A stretch of 64,000 nucleotides of DNA from Sarcocystis neurona (Eukaryota > Apicomplexa > Conoidasida > Eucoccidiorida > Sarcocystidae), in the NCBI GenBank assembly GCA_000727475.1, contig KL647290.1:3074511-3138510 (forward strand). Direction: 5' to 3'. The position numbers were made by a program, and so were the translations under genes. A model generated the notes under the pieces. It saw nothing but the letters and a program-made list of their open reading frames with translations. It searched no databases and was not told where the DNA came from. Shown piece after piece: positions 48,101 through 60,700 of the stretch; position 1 is the first letter of the stretch, and every line of letters begins with the position of its first letter.

Positions 48101-51100
48101 CGTCTCCATCCCTGCATACATCTGCATCTTTTCATGCGTAGGTGAGTGAATTCATCAGCGTGCACGTATGCCTGCTCGTTTGCGTGTAGCTACATACATA
48201 TATATATATATATATAGGCAACAGGAGGCTGTAGAAAAGATGGGTATACATGTGTGTGCACGCGTTTGGAGGCGGATTCGCCAGAGAAGACGTGCCTCTT
48301 GCGAAGCTGCTGATGCTTCCACCCGTGCGCTCAGGCTCCGAAGACTGCCCTGCTTGCATGCCTTCCACGCCGAGTGTGTAGGCCGTTGGTTGCAGGTAAG
48401 ACAGGGACACATCGCGTGCTTCCCGAGAAGGCACGGGGGACGTGTCTACCGATGTGTGGGGGAAACGTGCACACGCACGCACGGATCTGCAAGCATGTAT
48501 ACGTCGCAGGTCTGCGTGTCCCGGTGTGTGCACATATCTTTCACGGCGGGCAGAACTTCTGTCGCCGTAGCCAGCCCTTGTATGCTATAATTTACATCTA
48601 GACGTGCGTCTATCGTTCTGTGTCTCCACACGTAGACGTACGTACGTATGTATGGATATATGTATGTATGTATATATGTATGTATGTATATATGTATGTG
48701 TGTATACATGTGTGTCTGTATGCATGAATCTACCTATGTATGCATATGTGTGTGTGTGTATGTGTGTGTGTGCGGGGGTGTGTGTGCGTGTCTGTCTGTG
48801 TGTCTGTGACTCTGTGTGTCTGTGACTCTGTGTGCGTCGTGTGGTGGTCGACACGCGCCCGTGTGTTGGTGGGAGCGGGGCGAGCCCTGTGTTCGTCGAC
48901 GGTGTGCGGCGGGGGTGCAGCTCAAATGGTCGGCTCTACCTGCTGGCGCGAAACCGCACTTGTTCACAGACACACCCACAACACACAGACGCAGACACAC
49001 CGACACGCTTGACAACACCTAAAAAGACTGCACGATACAGCAGCGAGAGTGGGCGATTTCCTCTTTGTCTCAAGCACTCTCGCAACACAGAAACAATAGG
49101 GAAGCGATGGCTTTTTCGAGACCCGCTCGTCACTGCCATCTGTAGCACATTCCCCTGCACACACACAGGACGCACACACATATACATACATACATACTAA
49201 CGTACATACATGCTTACAGTCATATGTATGTATATATACGTATATACATGCGTACGTGCATACATGACGTACATACACAGACACAGGCACACACACACAC
49301 ACAGATACACACACAGATACGTACATACATACATGTACGCATATGTAACGTGCATACACACAGGCACAAATACATAGACACACGTACACGTATAACATTC
49401 ACATACATATATGCATACAAGTATACATACACAGACACACAGACACAGACAAAGACACAGGGACACACCCACCTTCACGTGTGTACAGACGTGGGTCCTG
49501 CGTCGTTGACGTACGTCTGTGTCAGTAGTTGCACACGAGTACGCACATGCCCACGTACGCGCGTTCTTCTCTGCGGGGAAGAGGCGTTTGTGAAGTGAAT
49601 TCATCGATACAGACCCAAACGTCTTTCTATATCGACAACTGCGTCCACATGCACAGGGATAACTTATATCCAACATTGGCGTCCTTGTACTCGGAAAATC
49701 TGATGCGTGCACCGCGCACTGGGCACGCACTTGTGAATCTGACTGTGTGTGTGCGTAGCTTAGCTCGTAAATACAGGCATACTAAATGAGGGGGTCCCCA
49801 GGTGTGTGTAGGCCAAGTGAGTGGGTAGGACGACCGAGTCATCCGAGACACGTGTGCGTGCCGTCCTCGGTGCTTTTGACTTGTTGCAAGCATGTGCGTG
49901 TGTTTCCCTTTCTGAGGAGAGAGCAAGAAAAAGGTTCTCGTCGTTTGTAGTGTGACTGTGTGTAGGGAGAAACAGAAGCTCCTGGTTGCGGCAGACTGCT
50001 CATTCACGACTTGCTGCGACTGGCTCATCTGTCGTCACCCTGCTGTAGCCACTGCAGCAGCTCCTGCTGCTGCGTCCTCTGTGGTGCTGTTGCCGCTGCC
50101 GCAGCAGCGGTGGTGATGATGGCCGCTGGCGAAGGTCGCTGCTGCGAGGGAATCGCCGATGTTACTGTCTTGTCGGTGCAGACCTCCTACTCCGTCTGCT
50201 TCTTTCCTTAAACTCGTGTGTGCTCTGGCGCTGCTGCTGCTGGTTTGCTGCTGCTGCAGGAGCACACGAGTTGTCCGCTCTGTCGCTTCGAAGTGTCTCA
50301 AGGCCTGCGTTGGGAGTGGAGTTCTCCGATGGCCGCTGGAGTGAGAAACACTCCTGCTGCTGCCCGTGGCTTCTCTTCAGCAGCTGCAGACGCCGCTGCC
50401 GCTGCTGCTAGTCCTCTGTATCCTGCTGTTGCCAGGCACACGTTCGGTGCCTTTACGGGTGCTGCCTCCTCAGCAGGGGCAGCACCAGCAGGAGCTCGAC
50501 CCCGTGGGCGCTCTGGCTCGACCCCTGCCGCCTTCTCCAGTCCCGCCGGGAGAAGCCCTCGCAGTCTTGCAGCAGCTCCTGCCCCAATGTCACCTTCTGC
50601 TCCATTTGCCGCTTCTTCATCTACGTCTCCGTCTGCTGCTACTATGCCTACGTCATCTGCTGCTGTTTCGTCGGCCTCATCTGCTGCTTCACACACGTCA
50701 TCTCTTGCTGCTGCGCTTGCTTCCCCGCGTACAGCTCCCTCTACATCTGCTGCTAGTACTTCTGCTTCACTCTACGTTGCTTCTGCCTGTTTGCCTGCGA
50801 CATCTATTTCCACTACAATACGCTCTACGGCTGCTGGTGCTGCTTCACCTGCACCGGCTGCTGCCGCTGCTTCGTCGACAGCCACTGCCGATGAGGACAC
50901 TCCGGCTTCCTCTTCCTCCTTCTCCTCCTCCTCCGCTGCTGCTGCTGCATCGTCGGCTGCAGTAGCTTCACCTGCTGCTGCGGTGTGTGCAGCAGCGAAT
51001 CTTCCGCCTCGGCGCGCTTTCGGCGACGCTACGTCGACTGTCTCTGCTGCTGCAGCTGCTCTAAGCGAAGTGTCCACAAGTCGTCCCGCTCCTGCTGAAG

Positions 51101-54100
51101 TCGCCTCTTCTCATCCATATGCTGCCGCACGACCCGGTCTCCGCACTGTTAGTCAGTCTTCTGCTGGCGCGCCTGCTTCGACAGGGCGTCATGCACCGAG
51201 TGGCTATCCAGCTGCTGCTTCTTCCACGCAAGCGGCAACAAGCACTCCCAGGCCTACTGGTACTGCTTCTTTCTCGATCGAACCATCAGCTACGCAGTGT
51301 GCAAGAGGAGCTGCGGACTCGTTCCAATCTCCTCACGAAGACACTAGGTCAGCCGCTGGCGCTACATCTATTACTACTACATCTGTCTCGCCTGATTTAC
51401 CCCGTGTGTGCGTCTCTGAACCGGGTGCTGTTGCTGTTGTGCGGCTGTCCAGCAGCTTGTCACCTGCTGTTCCTGCACCTGCTAGTCGAGCTGCAGCTAG
51501 CGACAAGTCTTCGCTGTACGCACGAGGAAACGACTCTACTGCTGCTTCCTCTCCGGCGCAGTCTGCAGGTGGTGCTGCTTCTTCATCTTCTCCAGCTGTT
51601 GACTCCTACAACCATTCACCCGCTTCTGCGAGTGTGACTACTTCCTCTTCAAGCAAAAGCACAGCCGCAGCCGCAGCAATTCCCGACGCACTGTCCTCCG
51701 CTGAAGAGTCGCCTGACGCGGCAGCGCCAGGCCTGCCGACACTACGTAGCGCCCACACAGAAACAGCAGCAACAGCAGAAACAACAGCGGCTCCCGCGGA
51801 GACTGTCAAAACAGCATCCGCCACGTCAGAGAGAAAAACTGTAACGGAAATCGACAGGGTGTCGCACCGGCTGACTCTGCCCACAGGTAACTCGTCTCTT
51901 GCTGTTGGTGCTGCTCCTGGGGTAGCTTCTGCCCGTACTGACTCGGGCGTTGCACGACACTTTCAAGAAGCTGGACAGCAGTCACCGCCCTGCAGCAGCG
52001 TTGCTGCCGCTGCTGCTGCGGCACTCGTAACAGCGGCACGCAGCGCACAACTGCTGCAGCCAACAGCCAGCACCAGGCCCTTTTGTCGCGCTGCAGGTCT
52101 CACAGCAGGAGCATCGGCAGCGCCGGTCACAGCTGCAGAGCGAGCACCTGCGACACAAGCACCAACGGCAAGAAGAGCAATCCCTGCGGCTGCTGAAGAG
52201 GAAAGACAAGGTTCCGTAAGTGCACAAGCAGGGGCTTCTACAGGGGCGCCTCCCGCAGCAGCATCTTCACCAGCAGCAACAGGACCGCTTGCAGGAGCAG
52301 CAACAGCAGCACCAAGTCAGGGGCAGCGGGCCTTAGCAACTTCTGCAGGGAAAAGCCTGGACAAGCAAGCAGGGACAAGTGAAGAAGTTGAAATTTGCTC
52401 ACGTACTACAGGAGCAGCCGCGTATGCCCTTGGGCCACCACCAGCTGTAACAGCTGCGTTACCCGCTGCGGCAGGGCAGCACCCGGTGAGCCGAAGTGGA
52501 CAATGCCACGACGAGGAGCAAAGAAGGCACATCTTTAGAGAAAAATTCAGTATGAGCAGGTGCAGCAGCAGCAACAGCGTGGGTGCGACAGGTCGCGGCA
52601 ATCACGCATCAACAAACTCACATTCTCTGCTTCAAAAGCGGCGGAACCCCCCCACGGTTTCAGCACCAGCGGCTGCTACTGCTGCAGGAGCAGCGGCAAT
52701 GCCTCAGGGCGACGACAAGTCTTGTGGGGCAGGGATGCACCAGAGTTCCCAGAGCGTGTGCGGCGGCAACAGTAGCGAAGTGGTGGCAGCGGCTGCAGCT
52801 GCTTCTGCAAGCGGAACTGCTGTCGCGCCTGCCGCGTCGTTGCTGTGCCCTGCTGCACACAAAACAGCCGCCTTCTTGCAGGCTTCCGTGCGTCCAACTG
52901 CGGCTCAGTCGCCATCGCGAGAGCCATCGGTCCCTGACTCCTCTCTTAGATGGGGACTGCCATCTGCGTGTGGTGCAGCACCTGGGGCTCCCGAGCCGAA
53001 GGCTAGTACTTTCGCGGAAGACCCAAGAACACCAGCAGTAACCAGAGCCGCCCAGCGCGCAGCGGTAGGAGCATCTGTGCAGCCTCCGTCGGCGCGAAGG
53101 AGGGCCACTCAACCTGTAGCAGTAACGAAAGCAGCGAGTGGCAGTATTTCCGCTCGCGCAGCAGAGATCAAGGCAGCTGCAGAACGCGTCTCCGGGCAGG
53201 CGCCTGCTGCTGCTGGGGATTTCACGTGCTCACTACGAAGGAGAGAAAGTAGTGGATCGGAGCACGCTACAACAGGGACGAATACCGGGGCGACAGCGGG
53301 ATCTGAAGCATCACGGGCAGCGGTGCCACAAAAAAGACTATCCACAAGAGCACCAGCAACCGAGGAACAGGAAGCGAGGGAGGAACTTTGCATAGACTGC
53401 CGCTTGAGCAAGGATGATTCTCCTTCGGGAGAACAGCTGGAGCAGCCACAGGAAAAAAGGGCAGCAGCAACAGCGTCTGCACAACCTTTCGAGTGCCGAC
53501 ACAACAGCCCTGGTATTGAAAGCACCCGCTCGAGACCATCAGGTAGCAGTCGTCGCCGCGCGGCTGCTGCACGACTTTCAACAGCCTTCCGTACCCTGAG
53601 CAACACGTTTATCCAACTCTCCCCTCTCGCAGACAGAAGCCCCATCACTCTGCGCCGGCGTTCTCCTGAAGCAACCGCCGTCGCTCCGGCAGGTCCAGAA
53701 CCGCAGCAAGCAGCCACACAGCACCAGGAGAGTCGTTCTACAGCAATAACTCGAATAGCAGTTACACCGGTAGCTCCCACGGATGAGATAACCGCTTCAC
53801 AAGCTGCCGCAATCGGAAGCGCAGCCGCCAGCAGCGCAGGATCGGCAGAAGGCGGAGTGGACACAACGGTACCGCCTGACTGGATGCCCGGTTTGTCTCC
53901 CTCTTTTTCTTCTTCGTGTCCGTCTATTGCTTCGGAGCATACATCATTGTCACCGCACAGGTCTGCTGCGACATCTTCAGTTTCAGGAGGGACAAACAGC
54001 TCCCGCACGTCTACGCCTCCCTCCTCTGCTGAAGCCTCGCCTCTTACACGCCACACAGGTCTCTATCAAGGAACTGGCGCTTCTGCGGCGGCAGCAGTGC

Positions 54101-54453
54101 CCACAAAAGCATTACACACACGCGCTACGGCGCAAGCAGCAGGACTTCGTTTCGCCTCGCTAGTCCCACCACCTACTAGTGACGCTTCCGACCCACCTAA
54201 GCAAAACCAGAAACTCACTGCAGGTGGAGGAGTAGAGGCAGCATCCGCACGCCCAGAGTCCGCTTCAGCTTTAGGGCGGAACGAACCATCACCAGCAGCA
54301 CCGGAAGGCGACGTTCCGGCGCCAGCACTTTTGAGTAAAGCAGGCGCACTAGCAGCACCATCAGCCGCAGGGACAGAACACTTGTCGCTCGAACAAGCGC
54401 ACTTGCAACACCCGTCACGGCGACAGCCACCGCCAGCAGCAGGTCCCGTGTGA
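42183..54453 (+). CDS. RING-H2 protein with very long low-complexity flanks, probable E3 ubiquitin ligase
   Basis: Proposed exons: 42183-45509, 47243-47349, 48335-48395 and 50260-54453, with GT-AG borders and matching phases (0, 2, 0). The product is about 2562 residues. A canonical RING-H2 finger is assembled from exons 2-4: Cys1133-x2-Cys1136 (CNIC), x14, Cys1151-x-His1153-x2-His1156-x2-Cys1159 (CLHAFHAEC), x10, Cys1170-x2-Cys1173 (CPLC). A Trp (1163) follows the sixth ligand as in E2-binding RINGs. Just before it, GLSAHILQ-WLPEERYD matches the short helix-plus-Leu-Pro element common ahead of RING-H2 domains. Residues 1-1040 and 1180-2562 are Ala/Ser/Thr/Gln-rich with no recognised domain. 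RING-H2 proteins bind E2 enzymes and ubiquitinate substrates; the substrate is unknown. No membrane segment is evident. The start is the first ATG after an in-frame TAG. Further 5' exons, or introns hidden in the GCT-rich part of exon 4 (GTGAGA at 50341), are possible. Confidence 0.85.
46588..46658. repeat. Two (TA)n microsatellites in RING gene intron 1
   Basis: TA runs at about 46588-46605 and 46643-46658 lie in the 1733-base intron between exons 1 and 2, with CACGTGTGTG-type sequence around them. Confidence 0.85.
47671..47684. promoter_or_regulatory. Palindrome GGTGTACGTACACC, copy 3
   Basis: A perfect 14-base palindrome in intron 2 of the RING gene, identical to the copy at 4321-4334. 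Confidence 0.4.
48640..48850. repeat. TATG/GT-rich microsatellite block
   Basis: A TATG tetranucleotide array (about 48640-48705) passes into a TG-rich array with TGTGACTCTGTG duplications (about 48745-48840). It lies in intron 3 of the RING gene. A CA/TACA-rich array of complementary sense follows 300 bases downstream. Confidence 0.9.
49150..49480. repeat. CA/TACA-rich microsatellite block
   Basis: ACACAC, CATACATACATAC and CACAGACACA repeats cover about 330 bases of RING gene intron 3. The base composition mirrors the TATG/TG block at 48640-48850, so the two could pair in the pre-mRNA. Confidence 0.9.
50041..50259 (+). repeat. CTG tract at the 3' end of RING gene intron 3
   Basis: Imperfect CTG/TGC repeats in the sense orientation end in TGCTGCTGCTGCAG, which is the acceptor of the exon carrying the last two zinc ligands (CPLC). 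The ATG frame opening at 50218 lies inside this intron and is not the start of the protein. Confidence 0.7.
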
Positions 54454-57400
54454 TAAAATTCTTGCGAGGTCCCTGTTACTTGCCATTTTCATCTGCAGAC
54501 GCTGTTTCGCGGCACTGCAATAAGAGAACCGCTCTTCGCTTGTGCGCCACAGCATCGTTCTTCGCAAATGTAGCCTTCTCTGCCAAAGATGTTGTCGGTA
54601 CATCTTTTCTGTTGAACAGCAAGTGGGTTTCGGAAACCAACGCCTTATAATAGGGCTCAGGCGGACGCCACGCTGAAAATGCGAATCTTTTTGGCAATAG
54701 CGCGGACGCGACAAAAGCACCCTGTGGCTTTTGGACAGAGAAACAACTGGCATGTCGACTTACGGAGCCTACGTGCCTTACGCATCTAATGCCGATATAT
54801 TTTTTCCCCGCACAATATGGCAGTGTAGTCGCGTCCTAGGACACAAGCAGCGGTAAAGCTGCGCTTCTAAACACTTGGCTCAGAACGTGAGGTCAACACT
54901 AAGGAGCGCCCTCACACGTCATGCAAGCACAACGAATACGCAGTGCAGGATATGTGGGTAAGACCCTGTCAGCGGCAACTGTGCGTTTCTACACACAACC
55001 GCAATCAGAGCTCCGGCAGCGGCTTCTTTACATGCGAGGTTCACGCTGTGGTGCCCCTAACGCGACCGCATTAAGGAATGGCAACCTGGCCGCAACAGTT
55101 ACGGCCGCGGCGAATGCAGAGAGAGGAAAATGAAATAAATTTGGAGTTGTGCGGGCACGCGTCTGCGTCAGCCCAAGTACGTCGTTCGCGCTATTGATCT
55201 CTCTCCCTATTCTGGGCACCTACACGTGCGGAGGTGCAGTCAATTCCTGCATTTGTGAAGATGCAGCTGTATATTGACATTCTGTTTGGTATTTGATTGA
55301 AGGCGGTCTCACACGCGGCCCCTCAGCAGTGTTAGCACTTCGACCTCTCATATACCGTGGGAAGACGCGTCTCCTCTATAGGGGGATCTGCCTGTTATGT
55401 GCAGTGCGTGCTCTACAGTGTTCGCACGTAGTCCTTCTCCGTATGTGTGCGATGCCTGAAGACGACAAGGGGCGCGCAAAGAACATTAAATCGTTCCGAA
55501 CGTAGTCGTCTTTACGCGTCTTTTGAATACGTAGGTACAATTGATATAAGAAGGAGCAGAAAAGTCACATCAGGCAATCATGTCGCACTTTTTCGAACGA
55601 GCGGGCTATGCAGTTGGGGCATAATCCGCTGTACGGTGTAGTGAAACGTCGTACCTGCGACAAATGCAGCAAACCATGGAGGGAACGTCGTGTGTGTTGT
55701 CACGCTCACACCGCTGAAGTTCCTTCCCCACGCCAAAGTTCCTTCTCCACCAATTCACAGCGACTGCATCACTGCAGCTTGTGCTTACTCGAGGAACAAG
55801 ACGTACACTCACGTCTGTACCACACTTTCAAAATGGGTCTGAATACCTAAAAGTCGTAGTTGAGTCAGCTTTACCGCGAACACACAAAAGAAAGTCACTC
55901 TCTCCATCACGCCTACAGAACTGTCGTGTTGAACAGCCAAGGGGTATCTACCGCGTGCTTCAGCCGCCTCTGTCCTGCGTTTAGATGCACCGGAGAAACG
56001 GCATGGGAGTGAGTCGGAAAATTGCACGGAGCTCTACTTCAGGGTGCCACTCTGCTCTTCGCGCATGTGATGTTTTAGGGTACAGTGCCTGTTCGGGACA
56101 GAAGGGAGAGATAGTTTAACACTCGTTTTCCTTCTATGCTGAGACCACGGCCTTTGAAAGGGGAGAATCTGCCGGCATCCCTCAGGTCGAGCCCAACATA
56201 GGTCTAATTTTATTGAATTAGTGCATTTGTTTAAAGTGCACCCCCGCTTTCCAGTGATAGTGCCGCTCGACTCTCCTCTGCTAAGTCTGCTTATTCAAAC
56301 GTGAAACCCAGCTTGCCTATTCCTTGCTCATATAAAATTTATCTAGCAAGAAGGGTACGTCAGCTATCGCGGGAGATTCTTTATATACTTCGTACACAAG
56401 AAGTGTATTACTCTTCTTGTCATGAACAAGTTAAGCGTAATAGCAGTCAGCATCATATCACAGAACCCTAATAACAAATGGCAGACGATCTCTTAGGTCC
56501 GCGCCGTAGTGACTCAGTAAGGTGCGTTGTAGAAGTGTCAATAGCACGGCGTAGCGGTGCAGCAGCGACATCTGTACGGACGTACGCCAGCAGCACCAGA
56601 TCAGCACGACGGAGCAGAAGAGCCGTCAACATCTCGACTCGTGGAAAGCTTCAACAAAAGCCGACCAATGGCAGCAATAGTCGCGGTCCCACGTGTGCTC
56701 GAAGTCGACGCAGAGCCACGTAATCGCCGAATTACGGGTAGCTCCGCGCGGCAACGGCCTCTACTAGCTGTGCTACTTGGTGAGTTTCGCTGCAGCAGAC
56801 CACGTCCGTGTCGCAAAGATGAAAAATGTGTCGCCGACAGTAACGCTTGATGCGATGATTCAATTTTCGTGTCCTTGGTAACTGATAATACTCGGCTGCT
56901 TCCTGCTCGACGTCTTTGCCAAGAGCAACCTTGCGTCGTAAGCAGACGGTGCGGTGCCTTATCAGCTATCGTACCGTCGCACAGCAAAACAAAGCGTCAT
57001 TAGATTCCCGGGAAGCACACGAGTTCTGTCAGCGTACCGATGTCGTCACTTCCATCAGTTTGTTCCTCCAGATACGTATCCTTCGCAGTGTACATTCCCA
57101 CACCCGCGTGTACCCCTTTATGTATCTGTCGCGGCGGGCCCATGTGTAAATTATTCCAAACTGTTTCCATACGTGCTCACTCTTACCGAGCTACGCGCCT
57201 TCTTTTACAGAACGTCCACATGCGATGGACAGGAATAAACAAAACACCAGCTGGGGACATCCCCGTCTCATAGAACACGAGGTCTTAAGGCGAATACACA
57301 TAAACACGCACACGCACATGCACGTGACAGCACCTTTCGAATTCAAAAAATACGTGCAAATGCTCGACACCGCAGACACACAGGTAAAGCCAAGCATACG

Positions 57401-57749
57401 TATGTCAGTATGCAATAGTACGTACGTTCTCCTCACTCCAACAACCACATCATCTGCAGACAGCAGACAAAAAAAGCGGATTCCGTTCGAAGGTCTCGAG
57501 CGCACTCGGCGGCTACGCAAGCCACGCGGTCACGTACAAACACGCACATTGAATACAGATACATATTCAGATATATACACGTAAGTTATCTACACTGCAG
57601 GTACGCATCCCGTCAGATCGTGCACGCGTAACAAGTGCTGGAAGCCACTTGCTATACCCACGCGCTCACGCATGGCAGCACACGTTGCTCTTCTGAGATA
57701 TCATATATATATATAGTACTTCGGCGAGTGGGTGCTACTCGGAACAGTC
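54454..57749. other. Intergenic region between convergent genes
   Basis: This lies between the stop of the RING gene (plus) and the stop of the DUF2009 gene (minus). Repeats are sparse. Short overlapping frames on both strands near 56478-56987 (up to 128 codons minus, 97 plus) show no recognisable domain. The 3' UTRs of both genes must lie at the two ends. I see no other supported feature. Confidence 0.5.
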
Positions 57750-60700
57750 TTAGAACTTTCCATCGAAGCCTTGGAAGCCCGTGAGAAGAAAAGCAGGGAA
57801 AAATGACTTTCTCTCTATAGTGGAGCACCAGTTCCACGCACTCGTTAACCGCCCGTCGATGCAGCTCCCCGCATCGAAGAAGTTGTCTGCTCCGCTGCCG
57901 TCGAACGCGTGGCGGAAAAAATCGCACAGAATGCGTTTTCTGGAAAAACGATAAAGACAGCAACGCAGCACGTAGAAAACCTATAAGAAACAGGCCACAG
58001 CTGCGCCACGTGTTTTACACTGTTCCCGACCTAGTGCTGGCTCAAACACAGAAGCTTGAACGGAAGCCCGGCACACACGCGTATATGTATGAGTATTCAC
58101 ATACATATGCTGACACAGATGTGCATACACACGCGCGCACACACACACGCATATATGTTGAATTCACTACACGACCTCGCACAATATAAACATCTACACA
58201 GAACGCACAGACTACTGGTAAAACTACGGCCTGCAGAGGACACATTATCATAAAGCCGCCCGGTCGGAAGATGGTGCTGCGAAGGACGCAATGAGATATG
58301 CTGTCTGCACTGTAGGCGGGTGCCTATGCAGACGACACTGCTTGTGTCTAGGAGTGTTCCGGCGAAAGACGCAAATACTACTTGCCTCCGCGGTACGATT
58401 CAGAGAAGGCAAAAATCATCCGAAAAATGAATAATGTTAAGGGCAATCGACTGTTCACCGGCCGATGCTAGCAGACTCTGCGGGACGGTCCCTGTAATCC
58501 TAGAAGACTAAACGGTTCGCCAGCGAAGACATACGCCGTACACGTAACTACGCTTCCTGCAGGCGCAAGCTTCTGCATTGCAGCCCACGCTCAACTCCAC
58601 TATACTGCTGGATGAGGCGTACACATCAATGCGGTTGTGCGTTTTTCACGCAGACGTACGCGGCACCACAAGAAGGCACATGCTGAGCGATTAAATACCG
58701 CGCAGACTATGGTCCTTCACGCACCGTCTAACAGAACTAGACGCAATCAAGTGTACACATGTGTATACGCGTACTTGCTGGTACACACCTTGACAGCAAC
58801 ATCACAAACACACGTAAACACACACACACACACACACATACACACATACACACATATGTCTGCACATACGTACTCTCATTTTGAATTCAGTGGAGGAGAA
58901 TCTTTGCTTACCGCAGCGCATGCAGCCCTCCGAACTGGTTGTCGAAGTAGTTACGCATCGCGGGCTTCGACTCGTACAGCTCCGGCAACTTCTCCAGACA
59001 GAGCACGACCGGGGCAAGAATGCGCGGTACCTATAGAAACGGAGACAGCGGGCGCGGGAAATGCAAAGATCTGCATACCAAGCTGGGAAGAAATTATTTC
59101 AACGTGAAAACTCCTGAAGACAGCGCGATAGAAGATACATGTGCAGTAGAAGTCTGCCCTGAACGAGCGGCACGTGTTCACACTCAGCTAAGAGGACGCG
59201 AAAGACCCCCTGAGCAAGAAGACAAAATGACTCAGCACGGCCAAATCATCCAGGACTTGGAGAAAACAGCGCGCGCGCCAATCACCAGGAGATGCGCGTG
59301 TGACATAGCTTGAGTACACTAACGAGTATATAAAGTCACATACAGGAGCACCGTGGCACAGAAATTCGTGGGCGCACATATGTATACACACAGATGCACA
59401 CGCAGACAGAGACGTATGCGGATGTACGACTTGACGGCGCATATGACTTCATAGACGCACGCGAAATCGTATGACTTTACACACGCGTTGCATCTCCACG
59501 TGCGGCGGCGAGAGGACAGCGAGTGACGAACCCACGGCTGCGGCGTGTGCATAGCGAACAATTACGTAATGTATGGATTTGTGGACTTACTTGCTGCGCG
59601 TACCTATGCGTGTGTACGTATATATATATACATACGTGTACGTCTATGTGTATGCACATATGTATATATGTGCTGACTACAAGTTGAAGCGCACGCGGAG
59701 ATGTGTGATTGTCAGCTGACTGTGCGCCTATAGATCTGTGGGGAGTCAATGTCTCAAATGAAGATTTGAACATTTGTTGTACCGAAGTGTGTCTCTCCAC
59801 TTAACTGAGCCGCTCGTTTCTCTAGTATTACGTCTGCGCACGTGTCGGTGACTCTCTCTAGACACAGCCACGATGAGGACGCGTACGCCAGGGAGAGACA
59901 CGCGCACAACTGCAGGTGAAGTGACGCGCGAATGTACAGGTCAAAAATATACACATATATACGCAGAAATAGAGACAAAGAGACAGTCTGATGGTCATAC
60001 GCATACATATACATATATATAGTGGCAAGTGTGGTATCCATGGACCCGGCGAACAACAAGCGGCAGGTGCTGCACCAGACAATGCGGACGTAGCCACTGG
60101 ATCGTTGACACCGGCAAAATGCGGCGTGTTTTGAAAAAGGCGGAAACACGCTTCTTTGCAATCTTTCGTCCCGTATACCTCGCTCTGCAACGGCAGCAGC
60201 AATCTTCGCCTGCGAAGAGGTCACCTGCTGCGCACAGGGACGCACACTTGTACGCATCCCCACCTACGTCTACAGCGACAGGCAAAGAACGCTGAGTGTA
60301 CAGGTAAAGCAGCAGCTTCAGGAACAGACAGACGACGGCACGCCGAGGCAGTTTCGAATGTACCTGGGTGTATTTATCGATGAACATCAACGCGTTGGGA
60401 ACGTTGTGGTCGCCGAGGTGAACGACCGCAGAGCCAACCCACTGCGTAGTGAGGCGCTGCACGCGCTCCAAAATTGCGTGCATCGCCCTGCTCACGCGGG
60501 GGCAGTCCTGGACGCTGCGCCGACGCATACAAGAAGACAGAAGAGAAACACCCAAGTGTAGGATCAGCAGAAGAGCGAGGCAGAGGTGGAGAAAAGGTCA
60601 ACAGTAGAAACAACAGAACGAAGAAGCACAGGAAGCTACGAGACAAGCGTGAGGAGAGGAGAAGGAGAAGACGAGAAAACGACGTCGAGGTGGAAAAAAT

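Noticed and set aside
50218..50259. Start of the 1411-codon frame at 50218 as a protein N-terminus
   Set aside because: Its first codons lie in a CTG intron tract ending in a TGCTGCAG acceptor. The phase and RING ligand spacing show that coding begins at 50260 as an internal exon.
53109..54056. 315-codon minus-strand open frame
   Set aside because: It is the antisense of the Ala/Thr/Ser-rich exon 4 of the RING gene. Triplet-like DNA keeps several frames open, and it has no motif or splice context of its own.
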